In this document: positions 44,498-52,329 of the stretch, in pieces
Position numbering within the stretch: position 1 is the first letter of the stretch
Layout of the letters: every line of letters begins with the position of its first letter
Assembly: GCA_964412195.1 (NCBI GenBank)
Contig: CAYPNP010000003.1
Location: forward strand, 186,001-250,000
DNA: 64,000 nucleotides
Direction: 5' to 3'
From: CAYPNP01 sp964412195
GTDB lineage: Bacteria; Acidobacteriota; JAAYUB01
Program-made: the position numbers and the translations under genes
Notes under the pieces: generated by a model
What the model was told of the DNA's origin: nothing
Seen by the model: the letters and a program-made list of their open reading frames with translations, nothing else
Database searches by the model: none

Positions 44498-45043
44498 CTA
44501 CTCGATCCAGATCCGGACGTCGGCGTCTTCCTCGTGGACTTCCACCAGGTCGCCCTGGAACGAGCCCAGCTCGGCCACCAGGGCCTTCAGGTCGATCTCG
44601 TTGCCGTCGGCGCTGAACACCTTGTCCACCAGGCGGACCGGCACCTTCACCAGGACCTTGGGCTTTTCCTGATTGGGTTCGGTCACCTTGACCACCATCA
44701 GGTCGCCCTGGCGGGATACCAGGACGTTTTCCTTTTCGCTGGTCACCTTGACGAAGTCGGTGTTCTCGACCTTGCGGAGCTCGGCCCAGATCTTCCGGAA
44801 GTCGACTTCCTGGTCCTTGATGTCGATCTTGATCTTGCCGTTGACGAACTCTTCGGACTTGATGCTGTCGATGGCCACGGCCAGCAGGGACAGGGGCACG
44901 CGGACGTCGACGGTGGTTTTGTCCTTGGCCTCGACGACGTGGATGTTGACCCACTTGGCCGGGGCGGGGGCCTTTTCCTGGGCCGCCGCGGCGCCGAGCA
45001 GCAGGCATCCGGCCACCAGCGCGATGAAGAGGACTCGTTTCAT
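44498..45043 (-). CDS. Exported protein of a paralogous pair, member 2
   Basis: This 181-residue protein starts at 45043 after AGGAGG and has a clear signal peptide (about 4-21, ending AAAAQ). WVNIHVVEAKDKTTVDVRVP and VKVTSEKENVLVSRQGDLMVV follow, the latter shared with the downstream gene, and it ends DVRIWIE. The mature protein looks like a duplicated alpha/beta domain with two VP helix-cap motifs (RVPLSLL, KVPVRLV). No function is known. Confidence 0.8.
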   Translation of the reverse strand: MKRVLFIALVAGCLLLGAAAAQEKAPAPAKWVNIHVVEAKDKTTVDVRVPLSLLAVAIDSIKSEEFVNGKIKIDIKDQEVDFRKIWAELRKVENTDFVKVTSEKENVLVSRQGDLMVVKVTEPNQEKPKVLVKVPVRLVDKVFSADGNEIDLKALVAELGSFQGDLVEVHEEDADVRIWIE

Positions 45044-45130
45044 GGGAACCTCCTGGGTAATATCAGTGCACACCCAGAACAACGAAGGCGCGCCAGAAAA
45101 AGTTCCGAACGAATATTCCCTCGTTGCAAG

Positions 45131-45497
45131 CTGAACATCGAACATCGAACATTGAACATCGAACATCGAAGTCAAACCAAAGCCGCAAACCGCAATCCAA
45201 GAATCTACCGCAAAGGCGCAAAGGCCGCAAAGACGGATTCAACGCCGATTGACGCAGATTGCTTATGATTTCTTATGATCAATCATTGGACTGGATCGTA
45301 TTGAATCATAGCCATTCAGCGTCCATCCGCGTTGCCTGATTGGATTGCTTGCGGCTTGCCCTTTTCGTGTGTTTCGTGGTTTTGGTTCCGGCTTGCGGCT
45401 TGGCCCTTTTCGTGTGGTTCGTGTGGTTCGTGGTTTCGATTGCGTTTGTGGATTGACTTCGATGTTCGATGTTGAATGTTCGATGTTCGATGTTCGC
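45131..45497. repeat. 367-bp composite element with 45-bp imperfect inverted ends, including palindromic module copy 3
   Basis: Left end (45131-45175) has GAACATCGAACATC-type units; right end (45453-45497) has the inverse GATGTTCGATGTTC units. Inside are CCGCAAACCGCAATCC (45183-45198), CGCAAAGGCGCAAAGG units (45209-45233), the palindromic module at 45237-45336 and two CCCTTTTCGTGTG arrays (about 45358-45437). It fills the gap between member 2 of the pair and the endonuclease III-like gene. Confidence 0.85.
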
Positions 45498-45507
45498 TTG
45501 GAACGAT

Positions 45508-46266
45508 TTAGCCGGCGGGATGCTCCATCTCCTCCAGCGGGCATCCTTTGCAGCGGGGCTCTCTCTTGCGGCAGTATTCTTTCCCGACCCGCACCAGCAG
45601 CGCATGGAACTCCTTGAAGAGCTTGGCATCCGGCGGAAGATGGTCCATGAACAGCCGCTGCAGCTCGTCGTAGGAGGCGTCGGGGCGGCAGGCGCCGTGG
45701 CGGGACAGCACCCGGCGGGTGTAGGCGTCCACCACGAAAATGGGCTTGCCCAGGGCGTAGAGCAGGATGGAGTCGGCCGTCTCGGGGCCGATCCCCCGCA
45801 CAGCCAGCAGGTCGCACCGGAGCGCTGCGAGCCCCCGCCGCCGCATCCGGCGGAGGGCTTCCTGTGATTCACGGTTCATCCGGTGATGGGCCTCCTGCGG
45901 TTCTCGGTCCGACCGGCGGAGGTCCTCCGGCGGCGTCCGGTTCCACGGGCGAGTTCCGCCGCCGGCGGTGCGGAGGTAGAACTCCAGGAAATCCCGAAGC
46001 TTGGCGGCCTTCTGGTTGAAGTAGCCGCTGGGCCGGATTAATTCCGCCAGCCGGCCGGGCGGCAGCGCCAGCAGCCCGTGCGGAGAAAAGTCCGCCTCCC
46101 GCTTGAGGTCGGCGATGGCTTTTTCGACGTTGCCCCAGTTGGTGTTCTGGGTGAGGATGGCCCCGACCATCACCTCGAACGGCGTCTCCCCCGGCCACCA
46201 TCCCTGCGGCCCGAACCGCGCCAGCAACCGATCAAAAATTTCCTGGAGAAATTCCACCGTGCTCAT
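45508..46266 (-). CDS. Endonuclease III-like HhH-GPD DNA glycosylase with a repeat insertion
   Basis: This 252-residue protein has FEVMVGAILTQNTNWGNV near residue 30 and the HhH-GPD region LLAVRGIGPETADSILLYAL followed by the catalytic Asp in VVDAYTRR. It removes damaged bases in base excision repair. Two oddities: an extra stretch (about 110-145) of three 11-residue repeats (RTPPEDLRRSD, REPQEAHHRMN, RESQEALRRMR), and a C-terminal cluster motif CxxxxxxCxxC without the fourth cysteine of the usual [4Fe-4S] loop. The stop lies 10 bases from a repeat block. Confidence 0.87.
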   Translation of the reverse strand: MSTVEFLQEIFDRLLARFGPQGWWPGETPFEVMVGAILTQNTNWGNVEKAIADLKREADFSPHGLLALPPGRLAELIRPSGYFNQKAAKLRDFLEFYLRTAGGGTRPWNRTPPEDLRRSDREPQEAHHRMNRESQEALRRMRRRGLAALRCDLLAVRGIGPETADSILLYALGKPIFVVDAYTRRVLSRHGACRPDASYDELQRLFMDHLPPDAKLFKEFHALLVRVGKEYCRKREPRCKGCPLEEMEHPAG

Positions 46267-46310
46267 CGGGCTTTTGTACCACAGGCGGCACCGGAAAGGG
46301 AATCCCGATC

Positions 46311-46440
46311 GCGGGACTCGGGACTCGGGATTCGGGACTTGGGACTCGGGGTTCGGGACATGAGATTCGGGATTCAGGATTGGAGACTTGCCCCGAGCCC
46401 CTAGACCCGAGTCCCTATCCCCGAGCCCCGAGCCCCTAGT
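46311..46440. repeat. Palindromic CTCGGGG/CCCCGAG block after fic
   Basis: The left half has GGGACTCGGGATTCGGGACT units, the right half CCCCGAGCCCCTAGACCCG units, giving long imperfect inverted arms. The fic stop codon (TAG on the minus strand, 46438-46436) is inside the right edge. Confidence 0.8.
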
Positions 46441-47605
46441 CCCTTCCCAAAGGTTCGGTTCCTTCGGCGAGGATGGACAGGTAGGCGTCGTAGGCGAAGA
46501 CGCGTTCGCGCTTGCGGCCGGTGATCTCGCGAACGATGCCCAACGCCGCCAGTGCTTCCACTGCCCGGGAAGCGGCCTGGAAGCTGATGCCGAGCCGTGC
46601 CCGCAAGGCTCCGATGGTGGTCAGTGGGCGGGCACGCAGGGCATCGAAGACGCGCAGGGCGCCCCCGGCCGTACGGCCCAGATCCGCCATCCGGATCCGG
46701 TCGCGCTGGAAAAGGTCGAGCAGGCGGTGGGCGGTAGCCACAGCGCCGGCCGCGGTCTCGGCGACTCCCTCGAAAAAGAAGTCGAGCCAGGCTTCCCAGT
46801 CGCCCTCGGTCCGGACGGCGTCCAGCAGGCGGTAATATTCGACGCGGTGCTGCTTGAAGTAGAGGCTCAGGTACAGCAGCGGCTGGCGCAGCACGCCTTC
46901 GTGGTGCAGCAGGAGGGCAATCAGGAGCCGGCCCACCCGGCCGTTGCCGTCGAGGAAGGGATGGATCGTCTCGAACTGCACGTGGGCCAGGGCGGCCTTC
47001 ACCAGCGCACCGGGGACGTGCTCGTCGTGGAGGAACCGCTCCAGGGCCGCCATGGCGCCCTCGACCTCCTGGGGCGGAGGTGGGATAAACAGCGCGTTGC
47101 CGGGGCGTGTTCCGCCCAGCCAGTTCTGGCTCCGGCGGAACTCTCCGGGGAGTTTGTCCGCGCCGCGGCCGCGCGCCAGGAGGCGGGCGTAAATTTCCCG
47201 CAACAAACGATTGGAAAGCGGGAAGCCCTCCCGCAGCCGGGCCAGCCCCAGCTCTAGGGCGGCGACGTAATTGGAAACCTCCACCACATCGTCAAACGGC
47301 GCGCCGGGAGCCTGCTCGAGTTCGAACAGCAGGAAGTCGGACAGAGACGATTGGGTGCCCTCAATCTGGCTGGAGAGCACGGCCTCACGGCGCACGTAGG
47401 CATAGAGGAACAGCTCCGGATCCGGCAGCAGCGTCGTGACGGCGTCCAGCCGGCCCATCGCCAGCAGGGCCCTTTCCAGGGCGCGTTGGCGGTCCGGCGA
47501 AAGCTCCAGCGGCGGGGCCGGCGGCAGGGGATGGGGGATGAACGCCTGGACTGCCTCGCCCGCCGTATTGGAGACTTGGTATCGTCCAGTGCTCCCGCGC
47601 TTCAT
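46436..47605 (-). CDS. fic: Fic-domain AMP-transferase-like protein with C-terminal winged helix
   Basis: This 389-residue protein carries the Fic core HPFLDGNGRVGR at 215-226 (HxFxDGNGRxxR, intact) and an N-terminal inhibitory helix with SSQIEG at 78-83 matching the (S/T)xxxE(G/N) pattern, so it is class II auto-inhibited. The C-terminus (about 300-375) looks like a winged helix-turn-helix. Fic enzymes transfer AMP or related groups to target proteins; targets are unknown. It starts after GGGAGG. Confidence 0.93.
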   Translation of the reverse strand: MKRGSTGRYQVSNTAGEAVQAFIPHPLPPAPPLELSPDRQRALERALLAMGRLDAVTTLLPDPELFLYAYVRREAVLSSQIEGTQSSLSDFLLFELEQAPGAPFDDVVEVSNYVAALELGLARLREGFPLSNRLLREIYARLLARGRGADKLPGEFRRSQNWLGGTRPGNALFIPPPPQEVEGAMAALERFLHDEHVPGALVKAALAHVQFETIHPFLDGNGRVGRLLIALLLHHEGVLRQPLLYLSLYFKQHRVEYYRLLDAVRTEGDWEAWLDFFFEGVAETAAGAVATAHRLLDLFQRDRIRMADLGRTAGGALRVFDALRARPLTTIGALRARLGISFQAASRAVEALAALGIVREITGRKRERVFAYDAYLSILAEGTEPLGRD

Positions 47606-47871
47606 CGTGCCTCCCGGGGATGTGCATCCGTGTGAATAACCTGCCTCATTATTAACATATGAGCCTATAAATGTAAATAGCGCCCGTTCGGATTGTTATT
47701 CCATTTTTGACTTTTCTGGTGAACGTGGATGGGGTGCCCGGCGCTTAAAATTTTTGCAAATGATTGATCGAAAATAGCTTTCTGCCGATTGTGCTCGCGA
47801 CCTCGGGATCGTGCCTGGAAACGATCTGCGCATGGATGAATCACGCTGGCGTAAAGAGCCGGAGCCGTTAT
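47606..47871. other. Noncoding gap between fic and the XPF-like nuclease
   Basis: This 266-base gap is A+T-richer than its neighbours and holds the fic upstream region. I see no gene, terminator or repeat module. Confidence 0.4.
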
Positions 47872-48600
47872 TTACACATCAGGATCAGAATGAAAATAAC
47901 GTCCCGGATCGCCGTCCAGCCATTCGGACTGCGATTCGCTCACCGACCAGCGGATGGCTTCGGCGGTGCGGAGGCCGATCCCGGGCACTTCCCGCAGGTC
48001 ATCCACCTCTGCCGCCATCACCGCCGCCACCGTGCCGAACCGGTCCAGAAGCTGCGCCGCCCGGAGCGGGCCGATTCCCGGCAGGCCCTGCAGCAGTTCC
48101 AACTGCATCTTCCGCTTGCCTTGCGGCCGCTTGCCTTTGCGCGGCAGAACGCCGCGGATCGCTCGCCGGACCTGCCCGGCCGCTGCCAGCATCAGCCAGA
48201 CCGTCTCCGCCGGGTCGCGGGCGCGCAGCACGGGCAGTCCGAACACCACGCCCAAGGTGAGTAGGGCGCCCTGGAAGGTTTCCCGGCGCACTCCAGAACC
48301 GTCCAGGTCCGCGGCCACGCCCTCCAGGATCACGATGCCTGGCGGCCGGTGGTGCGCCAGCCGGCCGGCCTGGTCAAACAGCCGCCCGGAGAGGATGGCG
48401 TGGGCGAAATCGGTCAGGGTCTTGCGCTCCACCAGCAGGCGGTTGTCGATCCAGTAATCCCCCGCCGGCAGATGCTCCACTCGGAGCACCACGTCCGGCC
48501 GGTCCAGCAGGAGGTTGAACACCGCCGAGGACCGCTCGCGGTCGTCGGCGATCACCCAATGGATCGTCTCCTTGCCGTCCGGCATCATCCCCGCCGCCAT
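47872..48600 (-). CDS. XPF/ERCC4-type nuclease with helix-hairpin-helix domain
   Basis: This 242-residue protein has an ERCC4 nuclease domain: DDRER near 19-23, then GDYWIDNRLLVERKTLTDF (48-66), matching the V-ERKxxxD metal-binding motif. A tandem HhH region (about 165-225, with LPGIGPLRAAQLL and VPGIGLRTAEAI) follows. XPF-family enzymes cut branched or flap DNA; a helicase domain is absent, as in short archaeal forms. Bacterial copies are uncommon but known. Start could be 48600 or 48585. Weak RBS. Confidence 0.88.
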   Translation of the reverse strand: MAAGMMPDGKETIHWVIADDRERSSAVFNLLLDRPDVVLRVEHLPAGDYWIDNRLLVERKTLTDFAHAILSGRLFDQAGRLAHHRPPGIVILEGVAADLDGSGVRRETFQGALLTLGVVFGLPVLRARDPAETVWLMLAAAGQVRRAIRGVLPRKGKRPQGKRKMQLELLQGLPGIGPLRAAQLLDRFGTVAAVMAAEVDDLREVPGIGLRTAEAIRWSVSESQSEWLDGDPGRYFHSDPDV

Positions 48601-48718
48601 GATTTCGAGTACCGTATGCCAGGCCTGGCGGTCTTGTCAAGATCCGGAGCCAATCTTCATTCGGACGGAGACTGATACCATCGTGTTCTCGGGGTTGGGG
48701 GATTCGGGGCTCGCTTCA

Positions 48719-48941
48719 GCCCGCTTCAGCGGGCTTGCTCCCACAGCCCGCCGCTTCAGCGGCGGGGGGAGGACGATTCGTTGAGTCCAGGCCCATTCAT
48801 GGGTCTTCCCGCCTCCGTGGCTTAAGCCGTCGGGCGGTCCTTTCCGTCACCCCTCAAAGGGTTCCTGAAGAATTCAAGGGGTGAGGCCCGCCTCCCGCCG
48901 CTGAAGCGGCGGGCTGATGGAGAAAGCCTCCTGAAGGAGGC
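48719..48941. repeat. REP-like inverted palindromes without a transposase gene
   Basis: Four short palindromes lie within 223 bases: GCCCGCTTCAGCGGGC (48719-48734), CCCGCCGCTTCAGCGGCGGG (48747-48766), its inverse CCCGCCGCTGAAGCGGCGGG (48894-48913) and GCCTCCTGAAGGAGGC (48926-48941). Such inverted pairs resemble REP sequences mobilised by RAYT transposases. No RAYT gene lies between them. Confidence 0.75.
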
Positions 48942-49020
48942 AAACGCGGTTGCATCGTCAGGGCTGAGGCGGCTCGGCGACAACGGGAGGACGGGACGTC
49001 GGCGCTCCGGCGTTGCTCTC

Positions 49021-49130
49021 ACCTCTGTCTCTCTGCGAACTCTGCGTTAACTTCTTCATCCGATTACGAGCACGATTACGATACCGACCCCGATGGGAAC
49101 GGCACGCAATTTCCGAGTAAGCACGAGCAC
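49021..49130. repeat. Composite block with CGATTACGAG units and GTGCTTACTCGG-like unit
   Basis: On the minus strand the order is a GTGCTTACTCGGAAAT unit, CGTAATCGTGCTCGTAATCG units and AACGCAGAGTTCGCAGAG units, matching the order at 3127-3243. A direct repeat of about 25 bases, beginning GGACGGGACGTCGGCG (48985), has a diverged copy at 49147 beginning GGACGGGGACGTCCGC. Confidence 0.75.
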
Positions 49131-49333
49131 GGCGGAGAGAAATCGTGCGGACGGGGACGTCCGCACTCCGGCGGAATTTCAGCTTGACAAGGCGGGCGGA
49201 TTGGCTTATTTCTCATGGGTTTCATGGAAGAGCCGCGCCTCGCCCGTCCCGTCCCGGCGGCGCCGGCCGGTTCCATCGAACATCAAAGCGCGAATATCAA
49301 ATCGCGAAGACAAAATCGCACCGCGAGGTTCCC

Positions 49334-49909
49334 ATGTCCAACCTGATCGAGGCCAACGCTATCAAGCGCCGGACGTATTTCGAGTTCGAGAACGCCCCCT
49401 ACCTCTGCCTGGACGTCGAAATCAGCAGCCCCACGGCCCGGGGCGGCCAGACCCTGGTGCGGCTGAAGATGCGCAACCTGATCACCCGCGCCGTGTTCGA
49501 CAAGACGTTCAAGGCCGGCGAGAAATTCAAGGAGCCCGACCTCGTCACGGCGCCCGCGAGCTTCCTGTACGCCGACGGCGAAGGCTACCACTTCATGGAC
49601 CAGGAGACCTTCGAGACCCTCACTCTGGGCGCGGACCTCCTGGGCGGCGACGAGGACCTGCTGGTGGACGAGTTGGTCCTCCAGATCCAGAAATACAACG
49701 GCAATCCCATCGGCGTGCAGTTCCCGCCCCACGTGGAGCTCACCGTGACCTACACCGAGCCCGGCACCCGCGGCGACACGGCCAGCGGCGGTGTCACCAA
49801 GACCGCCCGGCTGGAGACCGGCCTGGAGATCCGCGTGCCCCTCTTCATCAAGGAAGGCGAAAAGGTGAAGGTCCACACGGAAACGAAGGAGTTTGCGGGC
49901 AGGGCGTGA
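49334..49909 (+). CDS. efpL: EfpL/YeiP-type elongation factor P paralog
   Basis: This 191-residue protein has three domains like EF-P. The tip loop reads SSPTARGGQTLVRLKM (residues 31-46) with Arg36, matching the SPTARG loop of E. coli EfpL/YeiP, not the PGKG loop of standard EF-P. EF-P family proteins bind between the ribosomal P and E sites and relieve stalls at proline-rich sequences. The C-terminal KVHTETKEFAGRA region is complete. It starts at 49334 (no strong RBS; MSNLIEANAIK fits). A truncated second copy lies at 51027-51258. Confidence 0.85.
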   Translation: MSNLIEANAIKRRTYFEFENAPYLCLDVEISSPTARGGQTLVRLKMRNLITRAVFDKTFKAGEKFKEPDLVTAPASFLYADGEGYHFMDQETFETLTLGADLLGGDEDLLVDELVLQIQKYNGNPIGVQFPPHVELTVTYTEPGTRGDTASGGVTKTARLETGLEIRVPLFIKEGEKVKVHTETKEFAGRA

Positions 49910-50100
49910 GCCGGAAATCGGACTTCGGATTTCGGATATCGGACATCGGGCATCTATCACCACGAAATACACGAAATACACGAAATACACGAAGGGATCG
50001 CAAGCCGCAAGCCGGGATCAATATGGAATTCAGGAACTCAGGAACAGATTTCAATCTTCAATCTTCAATCCGAATTTCGCAATTCGCAATCCGCGATCAA
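49907..50100. repeat. Repeat block after efpL
   Basis: It holds GGACTTCGGATTTCGGATATC units (49918-49950), then CACGAAATACACGAAATA units (49963-49996), and near its end an ATTTCGCAATTCGCAATCC array (50073-50098). The first two modules recur after the partial efpL copy at 51256-51332. Confidence 0.8.
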
Positions 50101-50172
50101 TAGAGCAGTGAAATGTTCGCGGCGGCTTTGCGGCGCCGAGGCCGCTCCCGCCCCGATGGAGGTACAAACCCC

Positions 50173-51018
50173 ATGACGGAATCCCCCAATCTGACCGATC
50201 TTGCCAGCCGGTTGCGAAAACCCGAGTTCCCCCGATCCGCCCGGTACGAACCGGACTGGGTCCTCGACAACCAGATGGGCCCAAACGCCCTGTGGCTGGT
50301 CGAGTGGCTGCTGGAGGCGCTGCCGCTCCGGGCGGGGATGCGCGTGCTGGACCTGGGCTGCGGGCGGGCGCTCACCAGCGTCTTCATGGCCCGGGAATTC
50401 GGCGTGCAGGTGTGGGCCGCCGATCTCTGGATCACGCCGGATCACAACCGCCGGCGGGCCGAAGACGCCGGAGTGGGCGACGCCGTCTTCCCCCTGCGCG
50501 CCGAAGCGCACGCGCTGCCGTTTGCGACGGAGTTCTTCGACGCGGTCGTGTCCATCGACGCATACCAGTACTTCGGCACGGACGTGCACTACCTGGGCTA
50601 CCTGTCCCGGTTCCTGCGGCCCGGCGGGCCCGTGGGCATCGTGGTGCCGGGCCTGATGCAGCCCATGGACACCGTGCCCGAGCACCTGAGCCGGCCGCAG
50701 TCCAACGGGAAGGCGTTCTGGGAGGACGATTGCTGGAGTTTCAAGACGGCGGACTGGTGGCGGGAGCATTGGAGCCGCAACGGGAGCTTTTCCGGCCTGC
50801 AGGTGGACACCCTCGCCGACGGATGGCGCCACTGGCATGACTTCGAGCAGATCCTGGAAGCGACCGGCAAGTCCGTGTTCCCGTCCTACGCCGAGGCATT
50901 GGCCCGGGACCAGGGGCGGTACATCGGCTTCGTCCGGGCCGTTGCGCGGCGCACCGGCGGGCTGGGGTGGAACCTGTACGACCCCGCCATCGGCGCCGCG
51001 GTGGGTGTCGACAAGTAA
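50173..51018 (+). CDS. SAM-dependent methyltransferase
   Basis: This 281-residue class I methyltransferase has the glycine-rich motif I VLDLGCGRALTSVF (58-71), an acidic motif II end near WAADLW, and FDAVVSIDAYQYFG plus FLRPGGPVGIVVPG as motifs IV and V. It starts at 50173 with GGAGG at 50157-50161. Substrate is unknown. It is flanked by the full efpL copy upstream and a truncated one immediately downstream, suggesting the gene was inserted or captured by duplication. Confidence 0.85.
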   Translation: MTESPNLTDLASRLRKPEFPRSARYEPDWVLDNQMGPNALWLVEWLLEALPLRAGMRVLDLGCGRALTSVFMAREFGVQVWAADLWITPDHNRRRAEDAGVGDAVFPLRAEAHALPFATEFFDAVVSIDAYQYFGTDVHYLGYLSRFLRPGGPVGIVVPGLMQPMDTVPEHLSRPQSNGKAFWEDDCWSFKTADWWREHWSRNGSFSGLQVDTLADGWRHWHDFEQILEATGKSVFPSYAEALARDQGRYIGFVRAVARRTGGLGWNLYDPAIGAAVGVDK

Positions 51019-51026
51019 ACGTCCCA

Positions 51027-51258
51027 CCTCCAGATCAAGAAATTCAACGGCAATCCCATCGGCGTGCAGTTCCCGCCCCACGTGGAGTTCACGGTGACCC
51101 GCACCGAGCCCGGCACCCGCGGCGACGCGGCCAGCGGCGGCGTCACCAAAGCCGCCCGGTTGGAAACCGGCCTGGAGAACCGCGTGCCCCTGTTCATCAA
51201 GGAAGGCGAAAAGGTGAAGGTCCACACGGAAACGAAGGAGTTCGCGGGGAGGGCGTGA
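51027..51258 (+). pseudogene. 5'-truncated second copy of efpL
   Basis: The sequence matches efpL from 49678 to its stop at a constant offset of 1349 bases. I count 16 differences in the 229 bases from 49681 to 49909 (about 93% identity). It keeps the frame through KVHTETKEFAGRA and TGA but lacks domains I and II and any start. The homology continues past the stop into the CGGACTTCGGAT and CACGAA repeats. The first bases follow the methyltransferase stop by 8 bases. Confidence 0.9.
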
Positions 51259-51535
51259 GCCCGAAATCGGACTTCGGATATCGGATATCGGACATCGGGC
51301 GGTCTTCACCACGAACCACACGAACCACACGAAAGGGAAACCCGGCCGGGGACACAGAATTTCGACGAGGCCAGGCACTGTCACAGCTTCATCACCACGG
51401 AATACACGGAATACACGGAAAGACAGATTGTGACAGAGCCTGACCCCATCGCCTCTGACAGAGCCTGATTGTGACAGAGCCTGACCCCATCGCCTCATTG
51501 TGACAAAGCCTGACCCCATCGCTTCCCGCCGGGGA
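51256..51535. repeat. Repeat block: CGGATATCGG, CACGAACCA, CACGGAATA and GACAGAGCCTGACC units
   Basis: The first two modules are the duplicated downstream part of efpL. CACGGAATACACGGAATA units follow (51393-51420). Then GTGACAGAGCCTGACCCC-type units occur three to four times (about 51429-51530), spaced 20-40 bases. No gene is seen. Confidence 0.8.
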
Positions 51536-51718
51536 CTATCGCCTCCCCAGCGAGTCTCCGATGCCAGCGCCGATCGCAATGCCGCAACCAACCCCGACGG
51601 CCAGCCACACGGCGAGATCGCCCGTCGTCAGGCCGATCCCCACCCCGGCCAGGGCGCCCACTGCAAACCCGATGGCCACGCCGAGCGCCAGCTTGCTCGT
51701 CTTTTTCCCGTTCGCCAT
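51536..51718 (-). CDS. Small glycine-zipper membrane protein
   Basis: This 60-residue protein begins MANGKKTSKLALGVAIGFAV and consists of two glycine/alanine-rich hydrophobic segments (about 10-33 and 34-53), with GxxxG motifs typical of glycine zippers. GGAGAGAGA precedes the ATG. Such small proteins form oligomeric membrane assemblies; function here is unknown. It is surrounded by GACAGAGCCTGACCCC-type repeats. Confidence 0.65.
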   Translation of the reverse strand: MANGKKTSKLALGVAIGFAVGALAGVGIGLTTGDLAVWLAVGVGCGIAIGAGIGDSLGRR

Positions 51719-51914
51719 GGTTCTCTCTCCTATGGATGTGACGTATGTGGCGGAGCCTGGCCCCATCTCGTCCGTGGTGATAAGTTTGTGACGGAGCCTG
51801 GCAACGTTTCATCTGGCACCGTTTCATCGTAGCGATCGCCGTGTCTGTCCAACGGTCCTGCTTGGGCCAGGCGGATTGCCTCTCCGGCTTCTCTGCCTCT
51901 GGGCAGAAACCGGC

Positions 51915-52271
51915 CTAGAACGCGATCACCCGGTCGCTGTCGACGACCCACTCCGCCAGTTCCGGCATCGTCGATTTCTCCGCCCCGTCAAAATTCGGGT
52001 GGTTCTTATACATGCCGCTTCGGGCCATGCAGGTGCCGCACACCTTCACCGGAACGCCCTGGAAGATAAGGTCTTTCAGGATCTCGGTCAAGTCCTGGTC
52101 GTAGCCGGCCGGCGGCCGGCACGCGTCCCGGGCCAGGTCGACCGCGTCGTTCATCAGGAACAATCGGACTTCCTGCCCCGCCTCGAGCAGCTTTCCGGCC
52201 AGGCGCAGGCCGTTCCACGTCACGTCGGTTTTGTCGTAGGGGGCCCGGTTGAAGAGGATCAGCACTTTCAT
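51915..52271 (-). CDS. DsrE-family protein
   Basis: This 118-residue single-domain protein has the DsrE-type alpha/beta start MKVLILFNRAPYDKTDV and a VKVCGTCMARSGM segment near residue 75, with two cysteines two apart. DsrE-like proteins take part in sulfur relay or small-molecule binding; the paired cysteines fit a sulfurtransferase-like role but this is inference. It stands alone. Confidence 0.85.
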   Translation of the reverse strand: MKVLILFNRAPYDKTDVTWNGLRLAGKLLEAGQEVRLFLMNDAVDLARDACRPPAGYDQDLTEILKDLIFQGVPVKVCGTCMARSGMYKNHPNFDGAEKSTMPELAEWVVDSDRVIAF

Positions 52272-52329
52272 GGCGGTACTCCTTGTGTTTGGTCACCATT
52301 GTAACAGAACCGGATGCCATGGCGTTGCC

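Noticed and set aside
45131..45497. CRISPR array
   Set aside because: Repeat periods are 6-9 bases with no constant-length spacers, repeats are imperfect, and there are no cas genes nearby. The same holds for every other array in the window.
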